A stretch of DNA of 64,000 nt, from positions 145,295-209,294 of the forward strand of contig UCMS01000011.1 of the NCBI GenBank assembly GCA_900473805.1, written 5' to 3'. A program made the translations under genes and the position numbers. Position 1 is the stretch's first letter. Each line of letters begins with the position of its first letter. The stretch comes from Hyphomicrobiales bacterium. Its GTDB lineage: Bacteria; Pseudomonadota; Alphaproteobacteria; Rhizobiales; Rhizobiaceae. Of this stretch, positions 44,912-52,724 are shown piece after piece. The notes below the pieces were generated by a model. The model worked only from the letters and a program-made list of their open reading frames with translations. It was not told the origin of the DNA and did no database searches.

Positions 44912-46377
44912 GTTCGCCCGTCGTCATTGTTCAACCGCGCCTTGCACTCGAAGACCCTCATGACTGCACCGATGCCAACGACATGCTGGCTGTCTTTGAC
45001 GCCCTGTTCGACGGACTAGTGCGCTATGGCAAAGATGGCGGCTATGTGCCGGCACTGGCAGGCTTCTGGGATGTCACACCGGATGCCCGACACTGGACAT
45101 TCCGGCTGAGGGAAGGCTTGAGCTTTCACGATGGCACCCCCTGCGATGCGGCGGCCGTTTGCCAATCGCTGATACGCATGGCCCGTCCTGACAGAGGCTA
45201 CACCCTCGGGGCCCCCGGGGTCTGGCATCAGTATCTGGGCGACGCGGAAATCGAGGCGGTCGATCCCCTGACAGTCGCCATTCGCCTGTCGAAGCCGATC
45301 GCCGATCTCCTCGACATCCTGGTTTACGGCTACGTGGTCGCTCCCTCCGCACTGGACCGCTACGAGGCGGGAGACACATCGCAGCCAGTCGGCACGGGCC
45401 CGTATCGATTGGTCTCCTCCGAACCCGGCCATGCTCTCCACCTCCAGCGCTTCAACAGCTGGCATGGCGAGCGACCAGCCAATGCCGAACTGACATTCCG
45501 CCTGGAAACGAGCCGGGAAGCACGACTCGAAATGCTGATCTCCGGCCAGGCGCAGGTGGCAAACAGCCTCGATTTCGAAGCCTCCAAGGTGCTCGAGGAC
45601 ACAGACCAGCATACGCGGGTCACATCACTCGTCCCCGTCGCCATCATCTATCTCTTGAATGCCTTCAAGGGGCCACTCACCGACAGTCGTGTCCGTCGTG
45701 CTCTCAATCTGGCGATCGATCGCCAGGCCCTGATCGATCGGGTGGTGAGAGGTGCAGCAAAGCCACTGACCGGCTTCGTCAGCCCTATCCACTTCGGCAG
45801 TCTGCCGTCAGAGGATTTGCGCCCCGATCAGCATTTGGCGAAAGCGCTCCTTGCCGAGGCGGGCTTTAACGAAGGCCTGACCATCAAGGTCGATTGCCCG
45901 ACACGACTTCCGGATGAAGCCGAAGTACTGACTGCCACTCTTGCCGAGCAGCTTGCCCCAATTGGTGTGACGCTGAACGTTCACCGCCATACGGACCGCG
46001 AAGCCTATGCGCATGGTGTCCGCCTGAAGCAGGTGCGCGACATGTGCGTTTTCGATTCCAGCCCCTTGAGCACCTTCCGCATCCTCGCGGAGAAGATCGA
46101 TCACAGGGCTAAGGGCTCCTGGTGGCTGGGCTTTCATAACGCCGAGGCCGAAGACTTGCTCGATAGGGGCCGGGTAACTGTTGATTTGAATGAACGTGCG
46201 GAGATCTTCGAGAAGGCGTTCCGTGCGCTGCAAGTGGATCCCCCATGGCTCTATCTCTACAATCCCCTGAGGGTGACAGGCCTCTCCGGGTCCTGGCCGG
46301 ACTGGCGCATGCGCCAGGATTGCGTGCTCGACGTGACGCGGCTCCCTGACTTCCAGTCCGGGAAGAGAGCATCATGA
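44908..46377 (+). CDS. SBP_bac_5-fold protein without a signal peptide
   Basis: A 489-residue protein with the fold of peptide-binding proteins: HWTFRLREGLSFHDGTPCDA, SQPVGTGPYRLVSSEPG and DSRVRRALNLAIDRQALIDR. The N-terminus is MSSPVVIVQPRLALEDPHDC, which has no charged-plus-hydrophobic export signal. The GTG start at 44908 overlaps the preceding ATPase stop, and no earlier in-frame start was found. Family members are normally exported, so this one may stay in the cytoplasm as a ligand sensor or chaperone, or be exported unusually. It is the second such protein in the operon besides the exported receptor at 39396. Confidence 0.85.
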   Translation: MSSPVVIVQPRLALEDPHDCTDANDMLAVFDALFDGLVRYGKDGGYVPALAGFWDVTPDARHWTFRLREGLSFHDGTPCDAAAVCQSLIRMARPDRGYTLGAPGVWHQYLGDAEIEAVDPLTVAIRLSKPIADLLDILVYGYVVAPSALDRYEAGDTSQPVGTGPYRLVSSEPGHALHLQRFNSWHGERPANAELTFRLETSREARLEMLISGQAQVANSLDFEASKVLEDTDQHTRVTSLVPVAIIYLLNAFKGPLTDSRVRRALNLAIDRQALIDRVVRGAAKPLTGFVSPIHFGSLPSEDLRPDQHLAKALLAEAGFNEGLTIKVDCPTRLPDEAEVLTATLAEQLAPIGVTLNVHRHTDREAYAHGVRLKQVRDMCVFDSSPLSTFRILAEKIDHRAKGSWWLGFHNAEAEDLLDRGRVTVDLNERAEIFEKAFRALQVDPPWLYLYNPLRVTGLSGSWPDWRMRQDCVLDVTRLPDFQSGKRAS

Positions 46378-47834
46378 GGCGCGTCGACCTGATCATCAGC
46401 GGCGGCACCGTCCTTACCATGGACGACAGTCGCCGCGTCCTCGACAAGGGAGCGATCGCCGTTCTCGACGATCGCATCGTCGCGGTCGGGCAAGCAGACG
46501 AGATCGCGAACGAATACCAGGCCAATCGCCAGATCGACGCCCATGGCAAGGTGGTGATGCCCGGCATGATCGACGTGCATGCCCATGCCGGCCACGGGCT
46601 GATCAAGACCATGGGCATGGAGCAAGGCAATCACTGGGAAGAGATCTGCAACGCTACCTATACCGTCGGCTCGACACCGGAATTCTGGTTTGCAGAGGCG
46701 CGGCTCGCAGCCCTCGAACGCCTGCGCTTCGGCGTCACCACCGGCGTTTCGCTCCTCGGTGGCGGCGACACGATCATGCGGACGGATGACGTAGCCTACG
46801 GCAGCGCCCATTGCGAGGGCGTCGCAGCAGTCGGCACGCGCTCGGTCGTCGCAGTCGGACCAACCCGGCCCCCGCATCCGCGAACCTATGCGTCCTGGCA
46901 GGACGACCAGGCGTCAGAAAGGCCTGTAAGCTTCGAGGAGCAGTTTGCCGTTAGCCGCAAACTGCTTGATCTATGGCACGGGCGTGGACGCCTGAAGATT
47001 GCCTTGCTCACCCCCGTCCTGCGTGACGAACATCAGCGCGACATGTCAGCCGCAGACTACGAAGCCGCAGTCTCACAAACCAAGGCCGTGCGGGCACTCG
47101 CGCGCGAGGCGGGCGTGGTATTCACTCAAGATGGTCATTGGAAGGGCTCCGTCTCCCGCGCCGAAAAGCTCGGCATCTTGGGACCGGATGCGCTCCTATC
47201 CCACGCCATCGACATCACGCCTGAAGAAATCCGCATCATTGCCGATACAGGCACCCGCATCGCCCACAATCCCAGCGCCATCGCCTCCATCCTAGGCCGA
47301 TGCCCGGCGATCGAATTGATTGAGGCTTGCGCGGTGGTCGCCATCGGCTCCGATGCGACCGCGCCGGACCGATCCGCGGACATGTTCCGGCACATGCAGC
47401 AATGCATGCACTATCATCGCACCCATTTTCGCGATCCATCGGTCCTGCCTCCGGGCAAGGCCCTCGAAATGGTGACAATCGATGCGGCGACCGCCCTCGG
47501 GCTCGACCGGGACCTCGGCTCCCTCGAAATCGGCAAAAAGGCCGATATCGTGGTGGTCGATATGCAGCGCCCCCACTTGGCGCCATACCAGATGCCGATC
47601 TTCCGCCTTGCCTACTTTGCCAATGGCAATGACGTCGACACCGTTGTGATCGACGGGCAGATCCTGCTCGAAGGAGCCCGCCCTCTGCTGACCGACCTCG
47701 ATGAGGTCGTCAAAGAAGCTGACAGGCAAGCCCGGTTGCTCATCGAGCGCATGGGGCTCGAAAAGATGATCGGCCAGCCCGAAGGCTTTTTCGGCCATGC
47801 AAGATATCCGAAACACCAAGGAGACAGCCAATGA
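46374..47834 (+). CDS. Amidohydrolase, ATZ/TRZ family
   Basis: A 486-residue metal-dependent hydrolase related to atrazine chlorohydrolase, guanine and hydroxydechloroatrazine deaminases. Metal ligands appear in DVHAHAGHG, in FTQDGHWKGS (usually HxH; here DGH) and LSHAIDITPEE, and the catalytic Asp in AIGSDATAPDRSADMF. The C-terminus has GSLEIGKKADIVVVD. The ATG at 46374 overlaps the previous stop by 4 bp. It probably opens or deaminates a heterocyclic intermediate of the pathway begun by the hydantoinase-like enzyme. Confidence 0.88.
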   Translation: MRRVDLIISGGTVLTMDDSRRVLDKGAIAVLDDRIVAVGQADEIANEYQANRQIDAHGKVVMPGMIDVHAHAGHGLIKTMGMEQGNHWEEICNATYTVGSTPEFWFAEARLAALERLRFGVTTGVSLLGGGDTIMRTDDVAYGSAHCEGVAAVGTRSVVAVGPTRPPHPRTYASWQDDQASERPVSFEEQFAVSRKLLDLWHGRGRLKIALLTPVLRDEHQRDMSAADYEAAVSQTKAVRALAREAGVVFTQDGHWKGSVSRAEKLGILGPDALLSHAIDITPEEIRIIADTGTRIAHNPSAIASILGRCPAIELIEACAVVAIGSDATAPDRSADMFRHMQQCMHYHRTHFRDPSVLPPGKALEMVTIDAATALGLDRDLGSLEIGKKADIVVVDMQRPHLAPYQMPIFRLAYFANGNDVDTVVIDGQILLEGARPLLTDLDEVVKEADRQARLLIERMGLEKMIGQPEGFFGHARYPKHQGDSQ

Positions 47835-48760
47835 TCAGGCTGAATGAAGAGGCAAGAGGCGTCTACGTCATAGCCCTCACCCCTTTCACGGAGACGGGTG
47901 ACCTCGACCTGGACAGCACGGACCGCATGGTCGATTTCTACCTCGAGCGCGGCGCAACGGGACTGACCGTGCTTGGGATGATGGGGGAAGCGCAAAAGCT
48001 CACCATCGAGGAATCGCAGACCTATGTCCGACGTATCCTTCGCCGGGTCGATGGCCGCGTGCCTGTTGTGGCGGGCGTCTCTGCGGCAGGCTTTGCCCAG
48101 ATGCAGGCCCTGACCTCGATGGTCATGGACGACGGCGCGGCTGGCGTGATGATCGCTCCTGCCTCGTCCCTGCGCAACGATCAGCAGATCGTTACCTACT
48201 ACAAGCAGGCAGCGGAGTTCATCGGCGATACGCCTTTCGTGCTGCAGGATTTCCCTCTCGTCACGAGCGTGACCATCCCTGTCTCCGTGATTCAGACGAT
48301 CATCGACCAGATCCCGACCTGCGTCTGCCTGAAACACGAGGACTGGCCCGGTCTGGCGAAGATCACCGCACTACGGACCGCTTCGGAGACTTCCGGCAAG
48401 AGGCGCATATCAATCCTGTGCGGCAATGGCGGCGTCTTCCTGCCGGAAGAGATGGCGCGCGGGGCAGACGGCGCCATGACCGGCTTTGCCTATCCGGAGA
48501 TGATGCGCGACGTCGTCCAATACAGCGAGCAGGGAAATCCGGAGCGCGCTCAGGACATCTTCGACGCCTATCTCCCCCTCGCGCGCTACGAACAGCAACC
48601 GGGCCTTGGCCTCTCCATCCGGAAATACATCATGGCGAAACGCGGCGCGATCGCCACCCCGGCCCTGCGCAAACCGGGGGGAGCCCTTGCTGCCACCGAT
48701 ATCAGCGAGATCGAGCGCCTGATTGCGCGCCAGGACAGAAGATTGAAGGAACTTGGCTGA
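47831..48760 (+). CDS. DapA/NanA-family lyase or synthase
   Basis: A 309-residue class I aldolase-type TIM barrel. The Schiff-base Lys is in VCLKHEDWPGL. The usual GTTGE substrate loop is LGMMGEAQKL, and the Tyr of the YNxP motif is missing, replaced in FVLQDFPLV. Both changes argue against dihydrodipicolinate synthase and for a lyase on a different keto acid. The gene overlaps the amidohydrolase gene by 4 bp and the SDR gene by 1 bp. It may cleave a 2-keto-3-deoxy-type or hydroxylated intermediate late in the pathway. Confidence 0.87.
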   Translation: MIRLNEEARGVYVIALTPFTETGDLDLDSTDRMVDFYLERGATGLTVLGMMGEAQKLTIEESQTYVRRILRRVDGRVPVVAGVSAAGFAQMQALTSMVMDDGAAGVMIAPASSLRNDQQIVTYYKQAAEFIGDTPFVLQDFPLVTSVTIPVSVIQTIIDQIPTCVCLKHEDWPGLAKITALRTASETSGKRRISILCGNGGVFLPEEMARGADGAMTGFAYPEMMRDVVQYSEQGNPERAQDIFDAYLPLARYEQQPGLGLSIRKYIMAKRGAIATPALRKPGGALAATDISEIERLIARQDRRLKELG

Positions 48761-49542
48761 TGGAACTCGGCTTGAAAAACAAAACCGCTCTCGTGCTGGG
48801 CGCAAGCCGCGGACTGGGTGCGGCGATCGCCCGTGGTCTCGCCGAGGAAGGCGTGACGGTCCATGCCGCCGCCCGCAACACCTCCGCCATCTCGGCATGG
48901 GCTTCCGAGCTCGCACCAACGGCCGGTCCCGTCATCCCGCTGCTGCTTGATCTCTCGGATATCGACAGCGTGAATAAGGCCGTCCAGTCGCTCATGGCGG
49001 CAGGCGGTGTCGACATCCTCGTCAACAATTCTGGAGGCCCGCCGCCGGCCGCAGCCATCGATGCGAAACGAACGGACTGGATCAACCACTTCGAGACGAT
49101 GGCCGCAAACATCTTCCACCTGACCGCCACCCTCCTGCCCGGCATGCGGGAAAAGCGCTGGGGTCGGATCATATCGATCGCCTCCTCCGGAGTAGAGCAG
49201 CCGATCGCACGGCTGGCGCTGTCCAATGGCATTCGCTCGGCCCTGATAGGCTGGTCGAAAACACTCGCAGCGGAAGTGGCCCCAGACGGCGTGACCGTAA
49301 ACGTGATTCTTCCAGGGCGCATCCACACCCAACGGGTGGACGAACTCGACGCAGCTGCAGCCAGCCGCACAGCCAAGAGTGTCGAGGAGGTCGCCGCCGA
49401 ATCCGCAGCCGCTATTCCGACAGGACGTTACGGTCGACCAGAGGAATTCGCCGCCGTTGCCGTCTTCCTGGCCTCCGAGCCCGCGTCCTACGTAACGGGA
49501 AGCAAGATCCGGGTGGATGGCGGGGCGATTAGATCTGTCTGA
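48760..49542 (+). CDS. Short-chain dehydrogenase/reductase (atypical, FabG-like)
   Basis: A 260-residue Rossmann protein. The cofactor motif is LGASRGLG near residues 14-21, followed by ILVNNSGG. The catalytic Ser is present in ISIASSGVEQP, but where YxxxK is expected the sequence reads LALSNGIRSAL, so both Tyr and Lys are absent. Some FabG-like SDRs share this Ser-Asn form. The C-terminus is FLASEPASYVTGSKIRVDGG. The ATG at 48760 overlaps the DapA-family stop by one base. It is the last gene of the operon and ends close to a convergent GntR gene. Confidence 0.86.
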   Translation: MELGLKNKTALVLGASRGLGAAIARGLAEEGVTVHAAARNTSAISAWASELAPTAGPVIPLLLDLSDIDSVNKAVQSLMAAGGVDILVNNSGGPPPAAAIDAKRTDWINHFETMAANIFHLTATLLPGMREKRWGRIISIASSGVEQPIARLALSNGIRSALIGWSKTLAAEVAPDGVTVNVILPGRIHTQRVDELDAAAASRTAKSVEEVAAESAAAIPTGRYGRPEEFAAVAVFLASEPASYVTGSKIRVDGGAIRSV

Positions 49543-49564
49543 CGGCTTGCCAGGGAGACGCAGC

Positions 49565-50263
49565 TTACGGCTCCAGACCCGCGCAGCGCGCCGTGTTGCG
49601 GATATGGTTCTCCATCTCGAGCCTTGCCCGTGTCGCGTCGTTGTCCTTGAGCGCGGCGATGATCTTTCGGTGCTCGCCGATCGATTCGCGCATGCGCTCG
49701 GGGTCAGTGATCGGGATGGGTTGACGCTGGGTCTCGGTCACCTGATCCCGCACCGTCTGGTAGAGGGCCTTGAGCATGGCATTCGAGCAGGCCGAGACGA
49801 TTGTCGCATGGAACTCGAGATCGGCCTCGACATTGGCGAGCAGATCCTGGTTCGCCCAGCACTCCTCCATCGTCCGCGTCGCCTTCTCCATCTTGTCGAG
49901 CTGCAACTGCGTGAGGCGTCCTGCCGCCAGCCGCGCAATCTCCCCCTCGAGAAGGATGCGGGTCTGGAAGACGTCGAAGACGGAATAGCTGTCGGAATAG
50001 CGCCACGGCGCCATATGGCCGCCGGTCCCCGCCGTCGCTGCGGCCGGACCGGCAACGAAGGTTCCCCTGCCCGCCTCGGTCTTCAGCAGTCCCAGCGTCT
50101 CGAGCGTCAAGAGAGCTTCCCGCAAAGAGGCACGGCTGATGCCGAATTTTTGGGAAAACTCGCGTTGTGACGGGATTTTCTCGCCCGGCTTCAACTGCCC
50201 GGACTGGATCATCCCCTGGATTTCGCGTGCCACGGACTGCGGAACGAGCGTCTTGTTGAACAT
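49565..50263 (-). CDS. GntR/FadR-family regulator (FCD domain)
   Basis: A 232-residue regulator. It opens MFNKTLVPQSVAREIQGMI, with the helix-turn-helix IPSQREFSQKFGISRASLREAL and wing TEAGRGTFV. The FCD domain contains VFQTRILLEGEIARLAAG and ADLEFHATIVSACSN. The ATG at 50263 is chosen over longer frames that lack family sequence. It is divergent from an amino-acid importer across 154 bp that contain the perfect FadR/PdhR-type operator at 50356-50370, which it presumably binds. A possible promoter (TTGGCA, 18 bases, TAGATT) lies on the minus strand upstream. Confidence 0.9.
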   Translation of the reverse strand: MFNKTLVPQSVAREIQGMIQSGQLKPGEKIPSQREFSQKFGISRASLREALLTLETLGLLKTEAGRGTFVAGPAAATAGTGGHMAPWRYSDSYSVFDVFQTRILLEGEIARLAAGRLTQLQLDKMEKATRTMEECWANQDLLANVEADLEFHATIVSACSNAMLKALYQTVRDQVTETQRQPIPITDPERMRESIGEHRKIIAALKDNDATRARLEMENHIRNTARCAGLEP

Positions 50264-50355
50264 GCGGTCCCTTCCCCGGCGGCCTGTATCGTCGCGTAAT
50301 CTATTTTTTTCGCCATCCTCTTGCCAAGCACAAAGCAGCATGCTTGTTTGGCCTG

Positions 50356-50370
50356 ACTGGTCTGACCAGT
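50356..50370. promoter_or_regulatory. GntR/FCD operator (TGGT-N3-ACCA)
   Basis: ACTGGT-CTG-ACCAGT is a perfect 15-bp palindrome containing TGGT-N3-ACCA, the core recognised by FadR, PdhR and related FCD proteins. A further ACCA half-site follows at 50374-50377. It is centred in the divergent region between the GntR gene and the binding-protein gene, so it can control both. Confidence 0.8.
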
Positions 50371-50417
50371 TAGACCAATGTAGATTGAGTCATGTTCAAA
50401 AAACAAGGGGAACTCTC

Positions 50418-51212
50418 ATGACACGCTCATCCACGCTCAAGGCAACGGTAATCGCCGGCTTGCTCGCCGCTTTCGCCACCACCTCCAACGCAGCCGATCT
50501 GACCGTCGGCGCCAACATCGGCAACGTGCCCTGGGAATTCGAAGATGCCAGCGGCAAGGTCGCGGGCTTCGAAGTCGACCTCGTCAACGAGATCGCCAAA
50601 CGCCTCGGCAAAACCGTCGAATTCGTCAACACGCCCTTCAACGGTCTCTTCCCGGCCGTCCAGTCCGGCCGCATCAACATGGCGATCTCCTCGATCACGA
50701 TCACCGAAAAGCGCCTGGAATCCGTATCCTTCGCCCAGCCCTATTATGACAGCGACCAGTCGCTGACAGTCACCGCGGCCTCCGGCATCACGGGCCTCAA
50801 GGACATGAGCGGCAAAGTCGTCGGCGTCGACACCGGGTCCACCGGCGACATGTGGGCAGAAGGCCACAAGGACGAATACAAGCTCGGCGAAATCCGCCGC
50901 TTCGAAGGCCTGCAGCCGGCCATGCTCGACCTCGTTGCCGGTCGCGTCGACGGCTACATCTCCGACATCCCGGCCCTGCTCTACTATGTGAAGGACAAGC
51001 CGGAACTGAAGGTGGTCGAGCGCATTCCGACCGGCGAAAAATACTCGATCATGTTCAACAAGAACGACCCGCTCGCAACCGAGGTCAACGCCGTCATCAC
51101 CACGCTGAAGCAGGAAGGCTTCATCGCCAAGCTGCACGAGACCTGGTTCGGCGCCAAGGCCGAGGACACGACCTCGACGGTGGCCGTTCTCGACATGCCC
51201 AAGGGCAAGTAA
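50418..51212 (+). CDS. Amino-acid-type ABC transporter binding protein (SBP_bac_3)
   Basis: Periplasmic receptor of 264 residues, the usual size for GlnH/HisJ-like proteins. The signal peptide runs to about residue 25 (ATTSNAA). Features are FEDASGKVAGFEVDLVNEIAKRLG, FNGLFPAVQSGRINMAISSITIT (family SIT motif) and AQPYYDSDQSLTV. The ATG at 50418 follows AAGGGGA. It is the first gene after the GntR operator. The ligand is probably an amino acid or a carbamoylated derivative, given the D-hydantoinase downstream. Confidence 0.92.
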   Translation: MTRSSTLKATVIAGLLAAFATTSNAADLTVGANIGNVPWEFEDASGKVAGFEVDLVNEIAKRLGKTVEFVNTPFNGLFPAVQSGRINMAISSITITEKRLESVSFAQPYYDSDQSLTVTAASGITGLKDMSGKVVGVDTGSTGDMWAEGHKDEYKLGEIRRFEGLQPAMLDLVAGRVDGYISDIPALLYYVKDKPELKVVERIPTGEKYSIMFNKNDPLATEVNAVITTLKQEGFIAKLHETWFGAKAEDTTSTVAVLDMPKGK

Positions 51213-51226
51213 CGCTCGAAACGCGA

Positions 51227-51252
51227 CCGGCGGAACAGCTTCGTTCCGCCGG
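51227..51252 (+). terminator. Perfect 10-bp hairpin after the binding-protein gene
   Basis: CCGGCGGAAC and GTTCCGCCGG are perfect arms with a 6-base loop, 14 bases past the binding-protein stop and 23 bases before the permease start. There is no T-run. It probably stabilises the binding-protein message relative to the permease part of the operon. Confidence 0.65.
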
Positions 51253-51275
51253 CCCGCCACGGGAGCCGATGCGGC

Positions 51276-51947
51276 ATGACACTCATCAATACCTTCTTCA
51301 ACCTGGACGTCCTCATCGGCAGCCTGCCGGCGCTGCTTTGGGGTCTTCTGGTAACACTCGAGATCGGGATCACGAGCATCCTGGTCGGCCTCGCCGGCGG
51401 CCTGTTTCTCGCGGTCACCCGTCTCTACGCGCCCGGCTTCATCAAGCTCCTGATCCGTATCTACATCGACATCTTCCGCTCGATCCCGCTGCTCGTGCTG
51501 CTGATCGTCGTCTATTACGCGCTGCCCTTCGTCGGCATTCGCCTGTCACCCTTTCTGTCGGCGGTCACGGCATTGTCGCTGGTCTCGGCCGCCTACACGG
51601 CGGAAATCTTCCGCGCCGGCATCGAGGCGATCCCGCATGGCCAGTTCGAAGCCTCCGCGGCACTTGGCCTCTCCAACCGGCACACCATGATCGACGTGAT
51701 CCTGCCCCAGGCGATCCGCATCGTCATACCTCCGCTGACCAACAACTGCATCAACGTCATGAAGGACACGGCACTCGCCTCGGTCGTTGCCATGCCGGAC
51801 CTCTTGAAGCAGGCGACGCAGGCGCAGGCCCTGGCCGCCAACCCGACACCGCTGATCGGAGCCGCCCTCATCTACATTGCGCTGCTCTGGCCGATGGTGG
51901 CCGTGGTCTCGCGCCTTGAGAAACATTTCAGCCGAGGGAAACGCTGA
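51276..51947 (+). CDS. Amino-acid-type ABC transporter permease (HisM/GlnP-like)
   Basis: A 223-residue permease with five or so hydrophobic segments. It has the polar-amino-acid family motif [21 protein letters not shown] and the coupling loop [25 protein letters not shown] single permease suggests a homodimeric channel. It overlaps the ATPase gene by one base. Confidence 0.92.
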   Translation: MTLINTFFNLDVLIGSLPALLWGLLVTLEIGITSILVGLAGGLFLAVTRLYAPGFIKLLIRIYIDIFRSIPLLVLLIVVYYALPFVGIRLSPFLSAVTALSLVSAAYTAEIFRAGIEAIPHGQFEASAALGLSNRHTMIDVILPQAIRIVIPPLTNNCINVMKDTALASVVAMPDLLKQATQAQALAANPTPLIGAALIYIALLWPMVAVVSRLEKHFSRGKR

Positions 51948-52693
51948 TGACCGAAAACGCGGCCCTCATCTCCATCCGCGGCCTCACCAAGGCCTACGGC
52001 ACCTTCACCGTCTTGCACGGCATTGACCTCGACATCGCTGAAGGCGAAGTCGTCTGCGTCATCGGTCCCTCGGGCTCGGGCAAGTCGACGCTCATCCGCT
52101 GCATCAACCATCTTGAGGCTTTTGCCCCGGAGAGCCGGATCACCGTGGACGGCATCCGCGTCGAATCGGGTCCGGCACTTGCAAAGGTCCGGGCCGAAGT
52201 CGGCATGGTCTTCCAGTCCTTCAACCTCTTCCCGCACATGACCGTGCTGAAGAACGTCATGCTCGCTCCGATGCGGGTACGCGGCACACCGGAGGCGGAG
52301 GCCGAACGCAAGGCGCGAGACCTGCTCGCCCGCGTCGGCATCTCCGAGCAAGCCGAGAAGTTCCCCGGACAGCTCTCCGGTGGCCAGCAGCAGCGCGTTG
52401 CCATTGCCCGGGCGCTGGCGATGGAGCCGCGCGTGCTGCTCTTCGACGAGCCGACCTCGGCGCTCGACCCGGAAATGGTCGGCGAAGTTCTCGACGTCAT
52501 GCGCAAGCTCGCGGGCTCCGGCGTCACCATGGTCGTCGTCACCCACGAAATGGGTTTCGCTCGCCAGGTCGCAGACCGGGTGATCTTCATGGATGGCGGA
52601 AGGCTGGTCGAAAGCGGCACGCCGGCCGACATATTCGATGCCCCCAAGCACGAGCGGACGCGCGGCTTCCTCCGCGCCGTTCTCAACCACTGA
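51947..52693 (+). CDS. Amino-acid-type ABC transporter ATP-binding protein (GlnQ-like)
   Basis: A 248-residue ATPase. Walker A GPSGSGKS is near residues 42-49, Q-loop [16 protein letters not shown] is typical of GlnQ/HisP, the signature is LSGGQQQR and Walker [17 protein letters not shown], with switch His in [10 protein letters not shown]. The ATG at 51947 overlaps the permease stop. It completes a three-gene importer and is followed by enzyme genes. Confidence 0.94.
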   Translation: MTENAALISIRGLTKAYGTFTVLHGIDLDIAEGEVVCVIGPSGSGKSTLIRCINHLEAFAPESRITVDGIRVESGPALAKVRAEVGMVFQSFNLFPHMTVLKNVMLAPMRVRGTPEAEAERKARDLLARVGISEQAEKFPGQLSGGQQQRVAIARALAMEPRVLLFDEPTSALDPEMVGEVLDVMRKLAGSGVTMVVVTHEMGFARQVADRVIFMDGGRLVESGTPADIFDAPKHERTRGFLRAVLNH

Positions 52694-52724
52694 ACAAGAA
52701 AAGATACCGGAGGACACCCCCGCC

